DNA of 64,000 bases from an uncultured Gammaproteobacteria bacterium (GTDB taxonomy: Bacteria; Pseudomonadota; Gammaproteobacteria; Ga0077536): the NCBI GenBank assembly GCA_938082545.1, contig CALKCL010000002.1, positions 1-64,000 on the forward strand, read 5' to 3'. Positions 46,952 through 56,945 of the stretch are shown here, piece by piece. The translations under genes and the position numbers were made by a program. The first letter of the stretch is position 1. Each line of letters starts with the position of its first letter. Under the pieces are notes generated by a model that did not search any database, had not been told where the DNA came from, and saw nothing but the letters and a program-made list of their open reading frames with translations.

Positions 46952-47935
46952 TTACACTGGACGTCCTAATAACACAGAAAACTTATCGCCATCAGACTCA
47001 TAATGCTTCATGACCTCAAAGCCCGCCTCAACCAGCAAATTTTCCAACTCTATCCGTGTAAATTTACGACTTATCTCCGTTAGGATATGATCTCCCTCAA
47101 TAAAAGCAATTTCTTTTTGTAAAGAGCCCAACGAAATACTTTGGTTACGCATAGACACTAAATGCATTTCAATTCGCGACTGTATCGGGTTGAAGTAAGC
47201 ATAATGTTCGAAGCCGTCGAGATCGAACGTTGCTTCCAGCTCTCTATTGAGCACCTCCAAAACATTTAAGTTAAATGCAGCGGTCACACCAGCATCATCA
47301 TTGTACGCAGCATGTAAAACTTCCGGTGGCTTAATTCTATCAGCACCTATAAGGAGAGCATCCTTCTCCGTCATTGTTGCTCTCAGCTCTGCTAGAAATT
47401 TTCTGGCTTCATCTTCGCTAAAGTTCCCTATAGTTCCACCTAGAAAAACCACAAGATTACATTGCGAATGTCTGGGTAGGTTCCCAAGCCCTCCCGTGTA
47501 ATCTCCTACAATAGGGTTTACCTCTAACCACTCATACTCTTTTTCTAAGGCATTTTTACACGCGATCAAGATCTCGTCGCACACATCGATAGGGATGTAC
47601 GTAGGGGAAAAACCTGCCTTATTACAAGCATCAAACAAGTGTCGTGTCTTGCGTGCTGTACCACTCCCTAATTCAACGATACAGCGCGGCTGTTGCTCAT
47701 TAATTATATCTTCCGCCACCTTCGCAAGTAACATATTTTCAGCGCGTGTAGGATAGTACTCGGGAGAATCGCAAATCTGATCGAAAAGCCATGACCCTTT
47801 CTCATCATAAAAATATTTTGCCGGTAGACTTCTAGGAGCTTGCATCAATCCATTAGCGACGTCCTCGCTCAAACTTAAAATAGCGCGGGTTGGCACCATT
47901 TCGGCAAGCCTAGTATTGTTGGTAACTGTAGTCAC
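46952..47935 (-). CDS. egtD: L-histidine N-alpha-methyltransferase (EgtD-like)
   Basis: EgtD makes hercynine (trimethyl-histidine) from histidine and SAM, the first step toward ergothioneine. The 327-residue protein has the family opening LPAKYFYDEKGSWLFDQIC with SPEYYPTRAE, and the SAM motif IVELGSGTARKTRHLFDAC near 81. GGTIGNFSEDEA and GADRIKPPEVLHAAYND also match. egtB is not next to it; its only strand partner is ampD. The hercynine could instead feed the selenoneine pathway, but no senA/senB is in the window. Confidence 0.88.
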   Translation of the reverse strand: MTTVTNNTRLAEMVPTRAILSLSEDVANGLMQAPRSLPAKYFYDEKGSWLFDQICDSPEYYPTRAENMLLAKVAEDIINEQQPRCIVELGSGTARKTRHLFDACNKAGFSPTYIPIDVCDEILIACKNALEKEYEWLEVNPIVGDYTGGLGNLPRHSQCNLVVFLGGTIGNFSEDEARKFLAELRATMTEKDALLIGADRIKPPEVLHAAYNDDAGVTAAFNLNVLEVLNRELEATFDLDGFEHYAYFNPIQSRIEMHLVSMRNQSISLGSLQKEIAFIEGDHILTEISRKFTRIELENLLVEAGFEVMKHYESDGDKFSVLLGRPV

Positions 47936-48064
47936 AGAACTTCCTTTTCTGGGTGACGATTTTAATTTTTTGCGTCAAAGAATAGCTTTCTTGACAGCAA
48001 GCTAGCCTACATTGAAGCACAAATAAAACACAATGGCATTCATATTAAGAGTTATAATTTGCTT

Positions 48065-48571
48065 ATGCAGACAATGCGACTTGGAACCATAATGTACGTT
48101 CTGGCTACCTTTATATTTATAGCCCTAATGACGCTGGCTTTTTCTAATAAAATTGGACCATCATATATACCTGAAACTGCCTTGGTATCCACTACTGCTG
48201 ACGGTATCAGATACGTAAAATTACTCAAAGGTCCCTCTGGACATTACGTAGGAATAGGATCTATTAATGGATACTCGGGAGAATTCATCGTTGATACAGG
48301 AGCCACAGATGTGGCGATTTCAGAGCAGATGGCAAAGAAATCTGGCGTCATACCAAAATCGATGGTGAAAATCCAGACCGCTAATGGCGAGACCAAAGGC
48401 TGGTCCGCGTTGTTAGACTCTATTGAAATTGGAGGCATTGTGGAGCATCGTGTACGGGCAACTATCGTTCCTTCATTGAGAAGTATGGAGGTATTATTAG
48501 GAATGAGCTTCCTGGAGCGACTAGATTTTTCACAAGAAAAAAACACTTTAACCCTTAAAAAGAGACTTTGA
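48065..48571 (+). CDS. Membrane-anchored retropepsin-like aspartic protease
   Basis: This protein of about 168 residues starts at ATG 48065 (MQTMRLG); the frame also opens at a TTG six bases earlier. A membrane helix (IMYVLATFIFIALMTLAF) is followed by one aspartic-protease half with IVDTGATDVAIS, the active DTGAT motif near residue 77, and LGMSFLERLDF. This is the clan AA / TIGR02281 pattern. Such proteins must dimerise for activity. The domain probably faces the periplasm. It lies just upstream of the AGCS symporter and may be co-transcribed. Confidence 0.85.
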   Translation: MQTMRLGTIMYVLATFIFIALMTLAFSNKIGPSYIPETALVSTTADGIRYVKLLKGPSGHYVGIGSINGYSGEFIVDTGATDVAISEQMAKKSGVIPKSMVKIQTANGETKGWSALLDSIEIGGIVEHRVRATIVPSLRSMEVLLGMSFLERLDFSQEKNTLTLKKRL

Positions 48572-48580
48572 AAACTTGCC

Positions 48581-49918
48581 ATGCCTTCTTTTCTTTCAGC
48601 AATCGAAACAGCTATTCCTATCCTTAGTGGATTTATATGGAGTGAGTTTTTCTTAGTCCCTCTTCTATCTGGTGTTGGCATTTATCTAACATTTGGACTC
48701 AAATTTTTACCATGCCGTAATATAGGCGCCGCCATTGTCTCGACCTGGAAAAGTCGTAAAGACACTAAAGAACCTGGAGATATTACGCCGTTCAGCGCTT
48801 TAATGACGGCACTCTCCGCGACTATTGGCACGGGTAACATCGCTGGAGTTGCAACTGCAATCTATCTAGGAGGACCAGGAGCGGTTTTTTGGATGTGGGT
48901 AATTGCCTTCTTCGGGATGGCGACCAAGTATTCCGAGGCTGTCTTGGCAGTCCAGTACAGGGAGATCAACTCGCGTGGACAATTCGTTGGGGGCCCAATG
49001 TACTATATCCGCAACGGTCTCGGACCCTCTTGGGCATGGCTAGGAGTGTTGTTTGCCTTCTTTGGTATGCTTGCCGCCTTCGGTATAGGCAATACGGTAC
49101 AAGCTCACTCCGTAGCCAATGTCATGCTTCAGACTTTCTCGATTCCATTACTCACTACTGGACTGATCATCGCCGCGTTAACAAGTCTGGTCATAATTGG
49201 GGGCGTTCGAAGAATAGCGAGCTTTGCATCCAGAGTCGTCCCTTTAATGGCTATACTATATATCGGTATGGCTTTAACAATAATTGGGATGCATGCAAGT
49301 GCCATCCCTGAAGCTTTCAAACTCATTATCAGCAGCGCGTTTAACTTAGACTCAGGAGCTGGAGCGACGCTTTGGCTTGCAATGCGTTGGGGGTTCGCAC
49401 GTGGTATTTTTTCTAATGAAGCTGGTCTCGGAAGCGCTGCTATTGCTCATGCTGCCGCAAAAAGCAGTAGTCCTGCTGATCAGGGGAACGTCGCGATGTT
49501 GGGGACATTTATCGATACGATATGTCTATGTACCATGACTGCTTTAGTCATTATCGTCACCGGTACTTGGACTGACGAAAGTGTGCAGGGCGCTGCAGCG
49601 AGCGCCATGGCTTTCAGTAATGGATTCGGCCCGATAGGTGGCATCATGTTAAGCCTATCGCTTGCCGTGTTCGCATTTACGACGATCATTGGTTGGAGTT
49701 ATTATGGCGAACGCTGCGCGGAGTACTTATTTGGTATGCGTGTCATTAGCTATTATAGAGCCCTTTGGATACTTGCGATCGTAATAGGTGCAACAATCGA
49801 ACTGAACCTTGTTTGGGCAATTGCGGATATATTAAATGGGTTAATGGCTATACCCAACTTAATCGCACTTCTATTACTTAGTCCGGTAGTTTTTAAATTG
49901 GCGCTGAAACATGACTAA
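48581..49918 (+). CDS. Alanine/glycine:sodium symporter (AGCS family)
   Basis: This 445-residue inner-membrane protein has about 11 membrane segments. The family signatures GTGNIAGVATAIYLGGPGA (near residue 85) and GGPMYYI are present, as is the GIFSNEAGLGSAAIAHAAA block. AGCS carriers import alanine or glycine with sodium. Glycine import would fit with the glycine-induced gcv operon 5 kb upstream, but this is only an inference. Its last 8 bases overlap nadC. Confidence 0.93.
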   Translation: MPSFLSAIETAIPILSGFIWSEFFLVPLLSGVGIYLTFGLKFLPCRNIGAAIVSTWKSRKDTKEPGDITPFSALMTALSATIGTGNIAGVATAIYLGGPGAVFWMWVIAFFGMATKYSEAVLAVQYREINSRGQFVGGPMYYIRNGLGPSWAWLGVLFAFFGMLAAFGIGNTVQAHSVANVMLQTFSIPLLTTGLIIAALTSLVIIGGVRRIASFASRVVPLMAILYIGMALTIIGMHASAIPEAFKLIISSAFNLDSGAGATLWLAMRWGFARGIFSNEAGLGSAAIAHAAAKSSSPADQGNVAMLGTFIDTICLCTMTALVIIVTGTWTDESVQGAAASAMAFSNGFGPIGGIMLSLSLAVFAFTTIIGWSYYGERCAEYLFGMRVISYYRALWILAIVIGATIELNLVWAIADILNGLMAIPNLIALLLLSPVVFKLALKHD

Positions 49919-50774
49919 ATCAAATATTCGTAAACAATTCCATCCAGAAATGCTACGTGAGGTAATTGAACAGAACGTACGAGCCTCTCTAGAAGAGGAT
50001 ATTGGAGATGGCGATATTACTGCAAGTCTAATATCGAACCAAGACCACGCGCATGCAACAGTCGTAGTGAGGGAAAGTGCAGTCCTATCAGGCTCACTTT
50101 GGTTCCAAAAAGTTTTTGACGTACTTGATCCGAAAATCGAAGTCAAATGGCACTTTAAAGATGGAGACATCATTCAAACTGGCGATATTGTCTGCGAAGT
50201 CATAGGCTCCGCACGAACCATATTGACTGGGGAAAGAACGGCATTGAATTTTCTGCAGACTTTATCTGGTACGGCTACCAAAACGCACCGTTTTGTAAAA
50301 GTTCTTGAACACAGTACAACCAAGATTCTAGATACGAGGAAAACATTGCCTGGTCTTCGCTTGGCTCAAAAATATGCCGTCTCATGCGGCGGTGGACACA
50401 ATCATCGTATGGGTCTTTATGATGCGATTTTAATTAAAGAAAATCATATATTAGCCTGTGGTTCTATCGTAAAAGCAGTATCACAAGCCAAACGCGCTAA
50501 CCCTTCAATGCGTGTAGAGGTTGAAGTAGAAAACATCGAAGAGCTGCAAGAAGCAGTCGATGCTGAGGCAGACATGGTGTTACTAGACAACTTCTCCTTA
50601 GATGACGTTAAAAAAGCCATCGCGATCGTCGATAACAGTCTACTTATTGAACTGTCAGGCGGAATGGATCTTGATAAGGTAGTGACGCTCAAAGATCTAG
50701 GCGCTGACTTTATCTCCGTAGGAGCATTAACAAAAGACCTTCAGGCAACAGATTTTTCCATGAGGTTCTCCTAG
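49911..50774 (+). CDS. nadC: Nicotinate-nucleotide pyrophosphorylase (quinolinate phosphoribosyltransferase)
   Basis: NadC makes nicotinate mononucleotide from quinolinate and PRPP in NAD synthesis. The 287-residue protein (E. coli 297) has the PRPP/quinolinate residues in TRKTLPGLRLAQKYAV and GGGHNHRMGLYDAILIKENH. It has the EVEVENIEELQEA strand and LSGGMDLDKV. It overlaps the AGCS gene by 8 bp. No ampD-nadC adjacency on one strand, but ampD is nearby, as in many gammaproteobacteria. Confidence 0.96.
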   Translation: MTKSNIRKQFHPEMLREVIEQNVRASLEEDIGDGDITASLISNQDHAHATVVVRESAVLSGSLWFQKVFDVLDPKIEVKWHFKDGDIIQTGDIVCEVIGSARTILTGERTALNFLQTLSGTATKTHRFVKVLEHSTTKILDTRKTLPGLRLAQKYAVSCGGGHNHRMGLYDAILIKENHILACGSIVKAVSQAKRANPSMRVEVEVENIEELQEAVDAEADMVLLDNFSLDDVKKAIAIVDNSLLIELSGGMDLDKVVTLKDLGADFISVGALTKDLQATDFSMRFS

Positions 50775-50783
50775 GCAAAAGAC

Positions 50784-53165
50784 TTAGACGATTTTCTTCA
50801 GGCCCTTAGACAAGTTAAACCACGTCTCTACAACAGTATCCGGATTCAGGGATATACTCTCAATCCCCTCCTCTAATAACCATGTAGCTAAGTCTTTATG
50901 ATCCGAAGGACCTTGACCACAGATACCGACATATTTACCTGCATTTTTGCAAGCTTGAATCGCCCTACTCATTAAGAATTTGACAGCGTCATTTCTCTCA
51001 TCAAAACGATCGGCAACTAATGCCGAGTCACGATCTAGTCCCAAGGTAAGCTGAGTTAAGTCATTTGAGCCAATAGAGAACCCATCAAAATATTCCAAAA
51101 ATTCGTCAGCCAGAATGGCATTTGAGGGTAGCTCACACATCATAATAATACGTAATCCATTTACTCCTCTCTCAAGGCCGTTTTCAGCTAACAACTCAAT
51201 TACCTGTTTGGCTTCAAGAAGAGTCCGCACAAAAGGGACCATAACCTCAACATTATTCAAGCCCATTTCATTGCGAACATATCTAATAGCCTCGCACTCC
51301 ATATCAAAGCATTCTCGAAAAGAGGAAGCTAGATATCGGGAAGCACCACGAAAGCCGATCATGGGATTTTCCTCCTCTGGCTCATATAATTTGCCACCAA
51401 GTAAATTCGCATATTCATTAGATTTAAAATCCGATAAACGTACAATTACTGGCTGGGGAGAAAATGCTGCACCTATTGTAGAAATTCCCTCAATCAAACG
51501 TTGTATGAAAAAATTTCTAGGACTGCCATAGGGGGTAATAATCAGGGAGATAGCCCGTTTTAAATCCTCAGGTAGCGAATCAAATTCCAAAAGGGCTTTA
51601 GGATGAATACCAATCATTCGATTAATTATGAACTCTAAACGAGCAAGTCCGACACCAGAGTGTGGCAAAGCAGCGAAAGTAAACGCTCTATCCGGATTTG
51701 CTACGTTCATCATTATTTTAACGGGAATATCTGGCATTGCTTCAAGTTCTATCTCCGAATGAGAAAACTCTAGCAACCCTTCATAAACATAACCCGTATC
51801 TCCCGCTGCACAGGACACTGTGACCGATTCGCCATCACCCAGCCTGTCCGTGGCATCTCCACATCCAACAATGGCTGGAACGCCAAGTTCACGAGCTATT
51901 ATTGCCGCATGACAAGTACGCCCGCCACGATTTGTGACAATTGCGGCCGCTCTCTTCATAACGGGTTCCCAATCGGGATCAGTCATGTCTGTCACGAGCA
52001 CTTCGCCGTCCTGTAAAAATTCCATTTGGTCAGCACTGGTGATTACTCGAGTCTTGCCAGCGCCAATTTTTTGGCCAATGCTTCTACCCTCTGCTAATAC
52101 TTTTCCCTCATCTAACAACTCATATCGATCGATGATCTTACCCGAGCGACTCTGAACAGTCTCAGGACGAGCCTGAACAACGTAAAGCTTCCCGTCAATC
52201 CCATCCTTCGCCCACTCTATATCCATAGGACGTTGATAATGTTTCTCAATCTCGATTGCTAATTGGGCTAATTTTTCAACGTCCCTATCGTCTATGCAAA
52301 AACGAGATCTCTCAGCAACGGATACATCAGAAGTGATCACTTCTTCTTTCCCTAACCCATCCGAGGCGTAAGTCATTTGTATCAGTTTACTGCCCAAGTT
52401 GCGTCTCAGAATACCTTTTCTTCCTTGGGTTATTGCGTGTTTATAAACGTAAAATTCGTCGGGGTTGACAGCACCCTGCACGACCATTTCACCTAGACCA
52501 TAGCTTGCAGTTATGAACACCGCTTCTCTGAAGCCTGACTCCGTATCTAAAGTGAACATGACTCCGCTAGCGCCTTTATCACTTCTTATCATCCGTTGTA
52601 TTCCAGCTGACAAAGCCACATCCCGATGTGCAAACCCATTATGTACTCGATAGGAAATCGCGCGATCATTAAACAAAGAAGCAAAAACATCTTTTATTCT
52701 TCTAAGCACGTCAGTTATACCTCTCACATTGAGGTAGGTTTCCTGTTGGCCAGCAAATGAAGCTGTGGGCAAATCTTCTGCGGTCGCCGACGATCTCACA
52801 GCGACAGAAAATTCATTGCCGCTATATGCCCTTTCCATAAGAGAAAAAGCGACCTTTATTTGTTCTAAAAACTCGTCAGAGAACTTGGTATCAAGAATAG
52901 ATTGGCGAATTTCTTTGCCTACAACTGCCAATTCCCCTATATCTGAAACATCCAAGCTATCCAGTCTATTGTTGATATTATTACCAAGATTATCGCATTC
53001 TAAAAAATCTCGAAAAGCCTCAGCAGTAGTAGCGAAACCTCCAGGCACGAGAACGCCTGCCTCATCTAAATGCTTAATCATTTCTCCTAACGAAGCATTT
53101 TTACCGCCGACTTTATCGACATCATTCATTCCCACATCTTTGAGAGACAAGATATACTCTTTCAT
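50784..53165 (-). CDS. ppsA: Phosphoenolpyruvate synthase (pyruvate, water dikinase)
   Basis: PpsA makes PEP from pyruvate and ATP for gluconeogenesis. The 793-residue protein (E. coli 792) has the N-terminal ATP-grasp domain ([12 protein letters not shown] at residues 18-29, and [20 protein letters not shown]). The phosphohistidine domain has [21 protein letters not shown] near residue 415. The C-terminal TIM barrel ends with [14 protein letters not shown] and the GICGQGPSD catalytic cysteine loop. It is divergent from its regulator ppsR. With aceB it indicates gluconeogenic growth. Confidence 0.97.
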   Translation of the reverse strand: MKEYILSLKDVGMNDVDKVGGKNASLGEMIKHLDEAGVLVPGGFATTAEAFRDFLECDNLGNNINNRLDSLDVSDIGELAVVGKEIRQSILDTKFSDEFLEQIKVAFSLMERAYSGNEFSVAVRSSATAEDLPTASFAGQQETYLNVRGITDVLRRIKDVFASLFNDRAISYRVHNGFAHRDVALSAGIQRMIRSDKGASGVMFTLDTESGFREAVFITASYGLGEMVVQGAVNPDEFYVYKHAITQGRKGILRRNLGSKLIQMTYASDGLGKEEVITSDVSVAERSRFCIDDRDVEKLAQLAIEIEKHYQRPMDIEWAKDGIDGKLYVVQARPETVQSRSGKIIDRYELLDEGKVLAEGRSIGQKIGAGKTRVITSADQMEFLQDGEVLVTDMTDPDWEPVMKRAAAIVTNRGGRTCHAAIIARELGVPAIVGCGDATDRLGDGESVTVSCAAGDTGYVYEGLLEFSHSEIELEAMPDIPVKIMMNVANPDRAFTFAALPHSGVGLARLEFIINRMIGIHPKALLEFDSLPEDLKRAISLIITPYGSPRNFFIQRLIEGISTIGAAFSPQPVIVRLSDFKSNEYANLLGGKLYEPEEENPMIGFRGASRYLASSFRECFDMECEAIRYVRNEMGLNNVEVMVPFVRTLLEAKQVIELLAENGLERGVNGLRIIMMCELPSNAILADEFLEYFDGFSIGSNDLTQLTLGLDRDSALVADRFDERNDAVKFLMSRAIQACKNAGKYVGICGQGPSDHKDLATWLLEEGIESISLNPDTVVETWFNLSKGLKKIV

Positions 53166-53192
53166 TATTGCTTATTTTTTCCTTAAACTAGA

Positions 53193-53220
53193 TTGATGAA
53201 GCAAACCAAACGATTATCAT
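53193..53220 (+). promoter_or_regulatory. Possible promoter of ppsR
   Basis: TTGATG (53193-53198) and TATCAT (53215-53220) are 16 bp apart in the 96-bp gap between divergent ppsA and ppsR, 42 bp before the ppsR start. Confidence 0.4.
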
Positions 53221-53261
53221 TTTACTATATTGTAACCGACTAAACACGAAGCCAAAACATT

Positions 53262-54065
53262 ATGAAACGTCATGTCTTTTTTATTTCCGACCGCACTGGC
53301 ATAACTGCAGAAAACCTAGGGGCAAGTCTGTTAACCCAGTTCCCTGACATTGACTTTCAACGCACGAATATCCCATTTGTAACAAATAAAGAAGCTGCAC
53401 ATACGGCTGTAGCGACTATACGAAGCCAAACACAAGGGAAAGAGGCACCTATAGTATTTAGCACCCTAACAGATATGAAAGTACAGGAAATAATTACCCA
53501 CAGCAGTCCGCATGTCTTTGATTTATTTGGTACTTTTATTGACCCGCTTGAGAACGCGCTTGGTATGGTGTCTTCTCATAAGGCAGGGAAAATGCATGGC
53601 ATCGGGGATACCGAAGCGTACGAAAAACGAGTGCATGCCGTTAATTTCACTCTGGGGCACGATGATGGGCTTAGCCTCCGTAATCTAGAAGAAGCCGATA
53701 TAGTATTGATTGGCGTGTCCCGCTGCGGGAAAACACCCACTTGCTTGTACCTTGCTATGCAATATTCATTAAAAGCCGCAAACTATCCTCTTGTCCAAGA
53801 TGATCTTGAAAACTCAACGTTACCTCCCGCACTGAGCCGCTGTCGCAGCAAGCTATACGGTCTGACAATTAATCCAGAACAACTCAGTAGAATACGCCAT
53901 GAAAGGAGACCCATTGGAGAGTATTCACAGCTAATTCGCTGCCAATGGGAAGTGTCTAGAGCGGAAAAACTCTTTAGAGAAGAAGACATTCCCTTTATTG
54001 ACACAACTACTGTCTCTATAGAAGAAATTGCCGCTACGGCTGGACGAGACATGGGGTTGCGTTAA
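53262..54065 (+). CDS. ppsR: PEP synthase regulatory protein (kinase/pyrophosphorylase)
   Basis: PpsR (DUF299) inactivates PpsA by ADP-dependent phosphorylation of a threonine and reactivates it by phosphorolysis. The 267-residue protein opens with VFFISDRTGITAENLGASLL. The P-loop reads GVSRCGKTPTCLYLAMQY near residue 150. NPEQLSRIRHERRP and IDTTTVSIEEIAA are family blocks. It is divergent from ppsA, the usual arrangement. Its 3' end overlaps the convergent MhpD-like gene by 32 bp. Confidence 0.95.
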   Translation: MKRHVFFISDRTGITAENLGASLLTQFPDIDFQRTNIPFVTNKEAAHTAVATIRSQTQGKEAPIVFSTLTDMKVQEIITHSSPHVFDLFGTFIDPLENALGMVSSHKAGKMHGIGDTEAYEKRVHAVNFTLGHDDGLSLRNLEEADIVLIGVSRCGKTPTCLYLAMQYSLKAANYPLVQDDLENSTLPPALSRCRSKLYGLTINPEQLSRIRHERRPIGEYSQLIRCQWEVSRAEKLFREEDIPFIDTTTVSIEEIAATAGRDMGLR

Positions 54066-54906
54066 CTGAAGAATCATAAACTTCTAATTGAATCTTTCCT
54101 AGAGAGCCATAATCCCCTATATAACAGCCAACCTTGGCAGCATTAATTCTCCCAAGAGTCCCTGTTATAAGTGTCTGACCAGGTTTAATTGGCCAACCAG
54201 AGGCAATACGGTCATTAACAAGCCAAAGCAGAGCCTTTAAAGGATCCCCCATGGCATTACTCGAGTTCCCGGAATCTATCGTCTCGCCATTAATTGATAA
54301 GCTGACCACCAAGCCGCCCAGCGCTTGACCGGTCGACATAGGACTGGATTTACCCACTACCCACATTGAAGATGCAATGTTAGTCGCCACCAAATCAACC
54401 GCAGTAAGAGATTTCAGCGAGGTGAACTGCAAATCCGGCAGCTCAATTACTGGTAAGACAGAATCTATATACGGGATCAGGTCCTCTATTGAACCTACTT
54501 TCTGGAGGATTTCTCTTTTTATTTGAAAGCCTATTTCTATTTCAAGCATCAGCTTTTGAAAAGACTCAAGATCTACACGCACTGGGGCTCGCTTTTTGCC
54601 TTCAGAAAAAAGGACACCTGATACAGGCCCAGATAAACCCCATTTCTTTTGAGACAAAGGGTTAGTAAAACCGGCTTTGTAGCCCCCAATTGTTTTATTT
54701 TCAAGCTCAATTGAAACGAACGATCTCTGGAGTTTCTTGGCCATCTGCAAATCAATCTCGGGGACAATCGAACTCACACCGTCAATGGGGCCACGCTCCA
54801 TTGCGTTAAATAACTCCCCTGCCCATAAATCAAATTCTAGATCTCCTGCGCTGCTACAGAATACCCATAAGATTAACGTAGCTGAAAGAAATGGCCTGGC
54901 TAGCAC
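54034..54906 (-). CDS. MhpD-like 2-keto-4-pentenoate hydratase homologue with N-terminal signal sequence
   Basis: This 290-residue protein is of the fumarylacetoacetate-hydrolase superfamily, MhpD branch. Family features are GGYKAGFTNPLSQKKWGL with Lys77, the metal-ligand pair in LEIEIGF (Glu122, Glu124) and Glu155 in LPVIELPDL. Known members are cytosolic enzymes of aromatic meta-cleavage. Unusually, this one starts with a probable signal peptide (MLARPFLSATLILWVFCSSA), so it would act outside the cytosol. No aromatic-degradation genes are adjacent. It may be an inactive or repurposed relative, though the metal ligands remain. It overlaps ppsR by 32 bp. Confidence 0.72.
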   Translation of the reverse strand: MLARPFLSATLILWVFCSSAGDLEFDLWAGELFNAMERGPIDGVSSIVPEIDLQMAKKLQRSFVSIELENKTIGGYKAGFTNPLSQKKWGLSGPVSGVLFSEGKKRAPVRVDLESFQKLMLEIEIGFQIKREILQKVGSIEDLIPYIDSVLPVIELPDLQFTSLKSLTAVDLVATNIASSMWVVGKSSPMSTGQALGGLVVSLSINGETIDSGNSSNAMGDPLKALLWLVNDRIASGWPIKPGQTLITGTLGRINAAKVGCYIGDYGSLGKIQLEVYDSSVNATPCLVQP

Positions 54907-55000
54907 ACTATTTCCTCGTCAAAAGTGTATTTAAATTTTAAATACATAAAAGTCATACCCTTATAAAATAATGAATTAGAATAACAGGCTTGGAGCTCTC

Positions 55001-55603
55001 ATGTTAAGTCACTTGAAAAAAAAATTACCCCTAAAACTGATAGCCACGTTCTTTTTGCCACTCACAATTCTGTCGGCAGAAGACAGCAGAATTACGTTTG
55101 ATACGATCGACTCTCAGGTATCCTCTGCGCTTCTGAATCACGGGATAAACTCCTCCTCAGAATTAATCGTCCTTTCCTCTGAGACAACAGGTAATGTGCT
55201 TTCTATATCGGATGAAGAAAATATCACTCTAAAGCTAATAGAGCTGCAAGATACTGTAGAAATTTACCATGAGTGGCGAAAACGTAACCAATACCGTGTT
55301 CCAATAGAAGCAGCATTTAACGTCACCGCCAGTTATGTGTTACTTGATACCGCCAAACTCACTGCTATTTTTAGCAGCGGCCAACCTGCAATAGACTGGG
55401 ATAACTTCTTTATAGAATTCCCTAATGCTCCAGGAATCCTTCGTCTCTCTAAGCCTGGTTATGATAAAGACAAATTAAATGCGTTGATCTATATTGAACA
55501 TCAATGCGGAATAGATTGCGGAAGTGCTCGGTTTGTCCATTTAGAGAGAAAAGAAAAGCTATGGAACGTTCGCGGCAGCATCCTTATATGGATGGCCTAC
55601 TAA
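55001..55603 (+). CDS. Exported protein of unknown function
   Basis: This 200-residue protein has an N-terminal hydrophobic stretch (LKLIATFFLPLTILSAED, about residues 11-28) typical of a signal peptide. I do not recognise the family. Residues 80-175 look like a globular beta-rich domain (ASYVLLDTAKLTAIFSSGQP; WDNFFIEFPNAPGILRLSKP). Near the C-terminus EHQCGIDCGSARFVHLERK contains two cysteines that could form a disulfide. It lies 23 bp upstream of the LOG gene, so it may lead that operon. Confidence 0.6.
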   Translation: MLSHLKKKLPLKLIATFFLPLTILSAEDSRITFDTIDSQVSSALLNHGINSSSELIVLSSETTGNVLSISDEENITLKLIELQDTVEIYHEWRKRNQYRVPIEAAFNVTASYVLLDTAKLTAIFSSGQPAIDWDNFFIEFPNAPGILRLSKPGYDKDKLNALIYIEHQCGIDCGSARFVHLERKEKLWNVRGSILIWMAY

Positions 55604-55626
55604 TAATACCAATCAATTAGGATTAG

Positions 55627-56187
55627 ATGATGACTTATGCAATTTGCGTATTTTGTGGCTCTCAAACAGGAAATGACTCTTGTTATGTTGACGCTGCCGA
55701 TTCATTAGGAAGAGAGATGGCTGCTAGAGAGATCGACCTCATTTATGGAGGGGGTGGCTTGGGTTTGATGGGCGCGGTTGCAGCTGGCGTCACAGAGTTA
55801 GGTGGAAATAAAATCGGAATAATCCCAGAATTCATAGCGTCCAATCTTCGATCAGAAGTAGAACACGAATCGCATATCACAGTAGATGATCTGTTTGAAA
55901 GGAAGGCCTTAATGATTGAAAAAGCTGACGCTTTTATTGTTCTTCCCGGTGGAATAGGAACATATGACGAATTTTTCGAAATTCTTTCTTGGAAACAACT
56001 TGGCCAAGCCCGCCAACCAATTGGCATTCTTAACGTAGAGCAATATTTTGATCCACTCATTCAACTACTTGATCACAGTGAAGAAAAAGGCTTCATTACT
56101 TCTGCTCATCGAGTACAAATTCAGATCGAGACTGATCCTGGAACTCTGATCGACAAAATCGAAAAAGTTGCACGAGATAAAGCATGA
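55627..56187 (+). CDS. LOG-family Rossmann-fold protein (TIGR00730)
   Basis: This 186-residue protein is of the LOG family. These proteins hydrolyse nucleotide 5'-monophosphates at the N-glycosidic bond; some activate cytokinins. It has VFCGSQTGN at the start, YGGGGLGLMGAVAAGV near residue 39, and the catalytic PGGIGTYDEFFE near residue 100. It overlaps the following HAD gene by 4 bp. Its bacterial substrate is uncertain. Confidence 0.88.
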   Translation: MMTYAICVFCGSQTGNDSCYVDAADSLGREMAAREIDLIYGGGGLGLMGAVAAGVTELGGNKIGIIPEFIASNLRSEVEHESHITVDDLFERKALMIEKADAFIVLPGGIGTYDEFFEILSWKQLGQARQPIGILNVEQYFDPLIQLLDHSEEKGFITSAHRVQIQIETDPGTLIDKIEKVARDKA

Positions 56188-56855
56188 ATCTCGATCGAGA
56201 ATTTAAAGGAGTAGTCTTCGATATGGACGGGGTTCTCATAAACTCGGAACCCAAAATCAAACTTTGCGCACAAATATCTGCGAAAGAGATAGGCCATACA
56301 ATTAGTGACGAGACTTATACAAGCTGGATGGGCCTCCCTTCACGTGAGATACGACTTGCCATACAAGAGACCATGGGAACAGAATTTCCTATTGAAGATT
56401 TTTACGAAAGGTACCGTAAAAACTGGAACGATAATCTCGAAAAACATGGAATGGACGCTCAGCCAGGAATAGCAGAGCTGTTAGCTCAGCTTACTGAACT
56501 TGGCATTCCATTTTCGGTTGCCACCTCCACCGACCGTTCACATGCATTGAAGTCGCTTGAACTTTCCGGTCTACTGCCTTTCATAAAGTTGCTCATTGGA
56601 GGAGATCAAGTGACTAAAGGCAAGCCAGATCCAGAGATATTCATAGCAGCCGCCGAGCTTATCAATGTCCCTGGCAGCCAATGCATCGCACTAGAAGATA
56701 CGCCCATAGGAATTACAGCGGCAGCAGATGCAGGTATGTTTACAATAATGGTACCTGATATCGTTGTACCAGATCATGTCTTCAAAATTTGTAAATATGT
56801 TTTACCTTCAACTCAAATAGCTGCTCGGGTAATCACTAGATTATTTTCAAGCTAA
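56184..56855 (+). CDS. HAD-superfamily sugar/nucleotide phosphatase (HxpB/YniC-like)
   Basis: This 223-residue HAD hydrolase has motif I VVFDMDGVLINSEP (Asp13, Asp15), motif II VATSTDR, motif III Lys in KGKPDPEIF and motif IV LEDTPIGITAA. The cap domain lies between residues 20 and 85. The pattern is that of beta-phosphoglucomutase-like phosphatases such as YniC. It overlaps the LOG gene by 4 bp (ATGA), indicating translational coupling. Confidence 0.88.
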   Translation: MNLDREFKGVVFDMDGVLINSEPKIKLCAQISAKEIGHTISDETYTSWMGLPSREIRLAIQETMGTEFPIEDFYERYRKNWNDNLEKHGMDAQPGIAELLAQLTELGIPFSVATSTDRSHALKSLELSGLLPFIKLLIGGDQVTKGKPDPEIFIAAAELINVPGSQCIALEDTPIGITAAADAGMFTIMVPDIVVPDHVFKICKYVLPSTQIAARVITRLFSS

Positions 56856-56945
56856 GTATCTAGTTTGACGGTAGAATGTTTTGGTACAGTATTTGTTCAC
56901 AAAAAAAACCACATAAACAACCGCTCAGTGGCTCATAAAAGGAAC

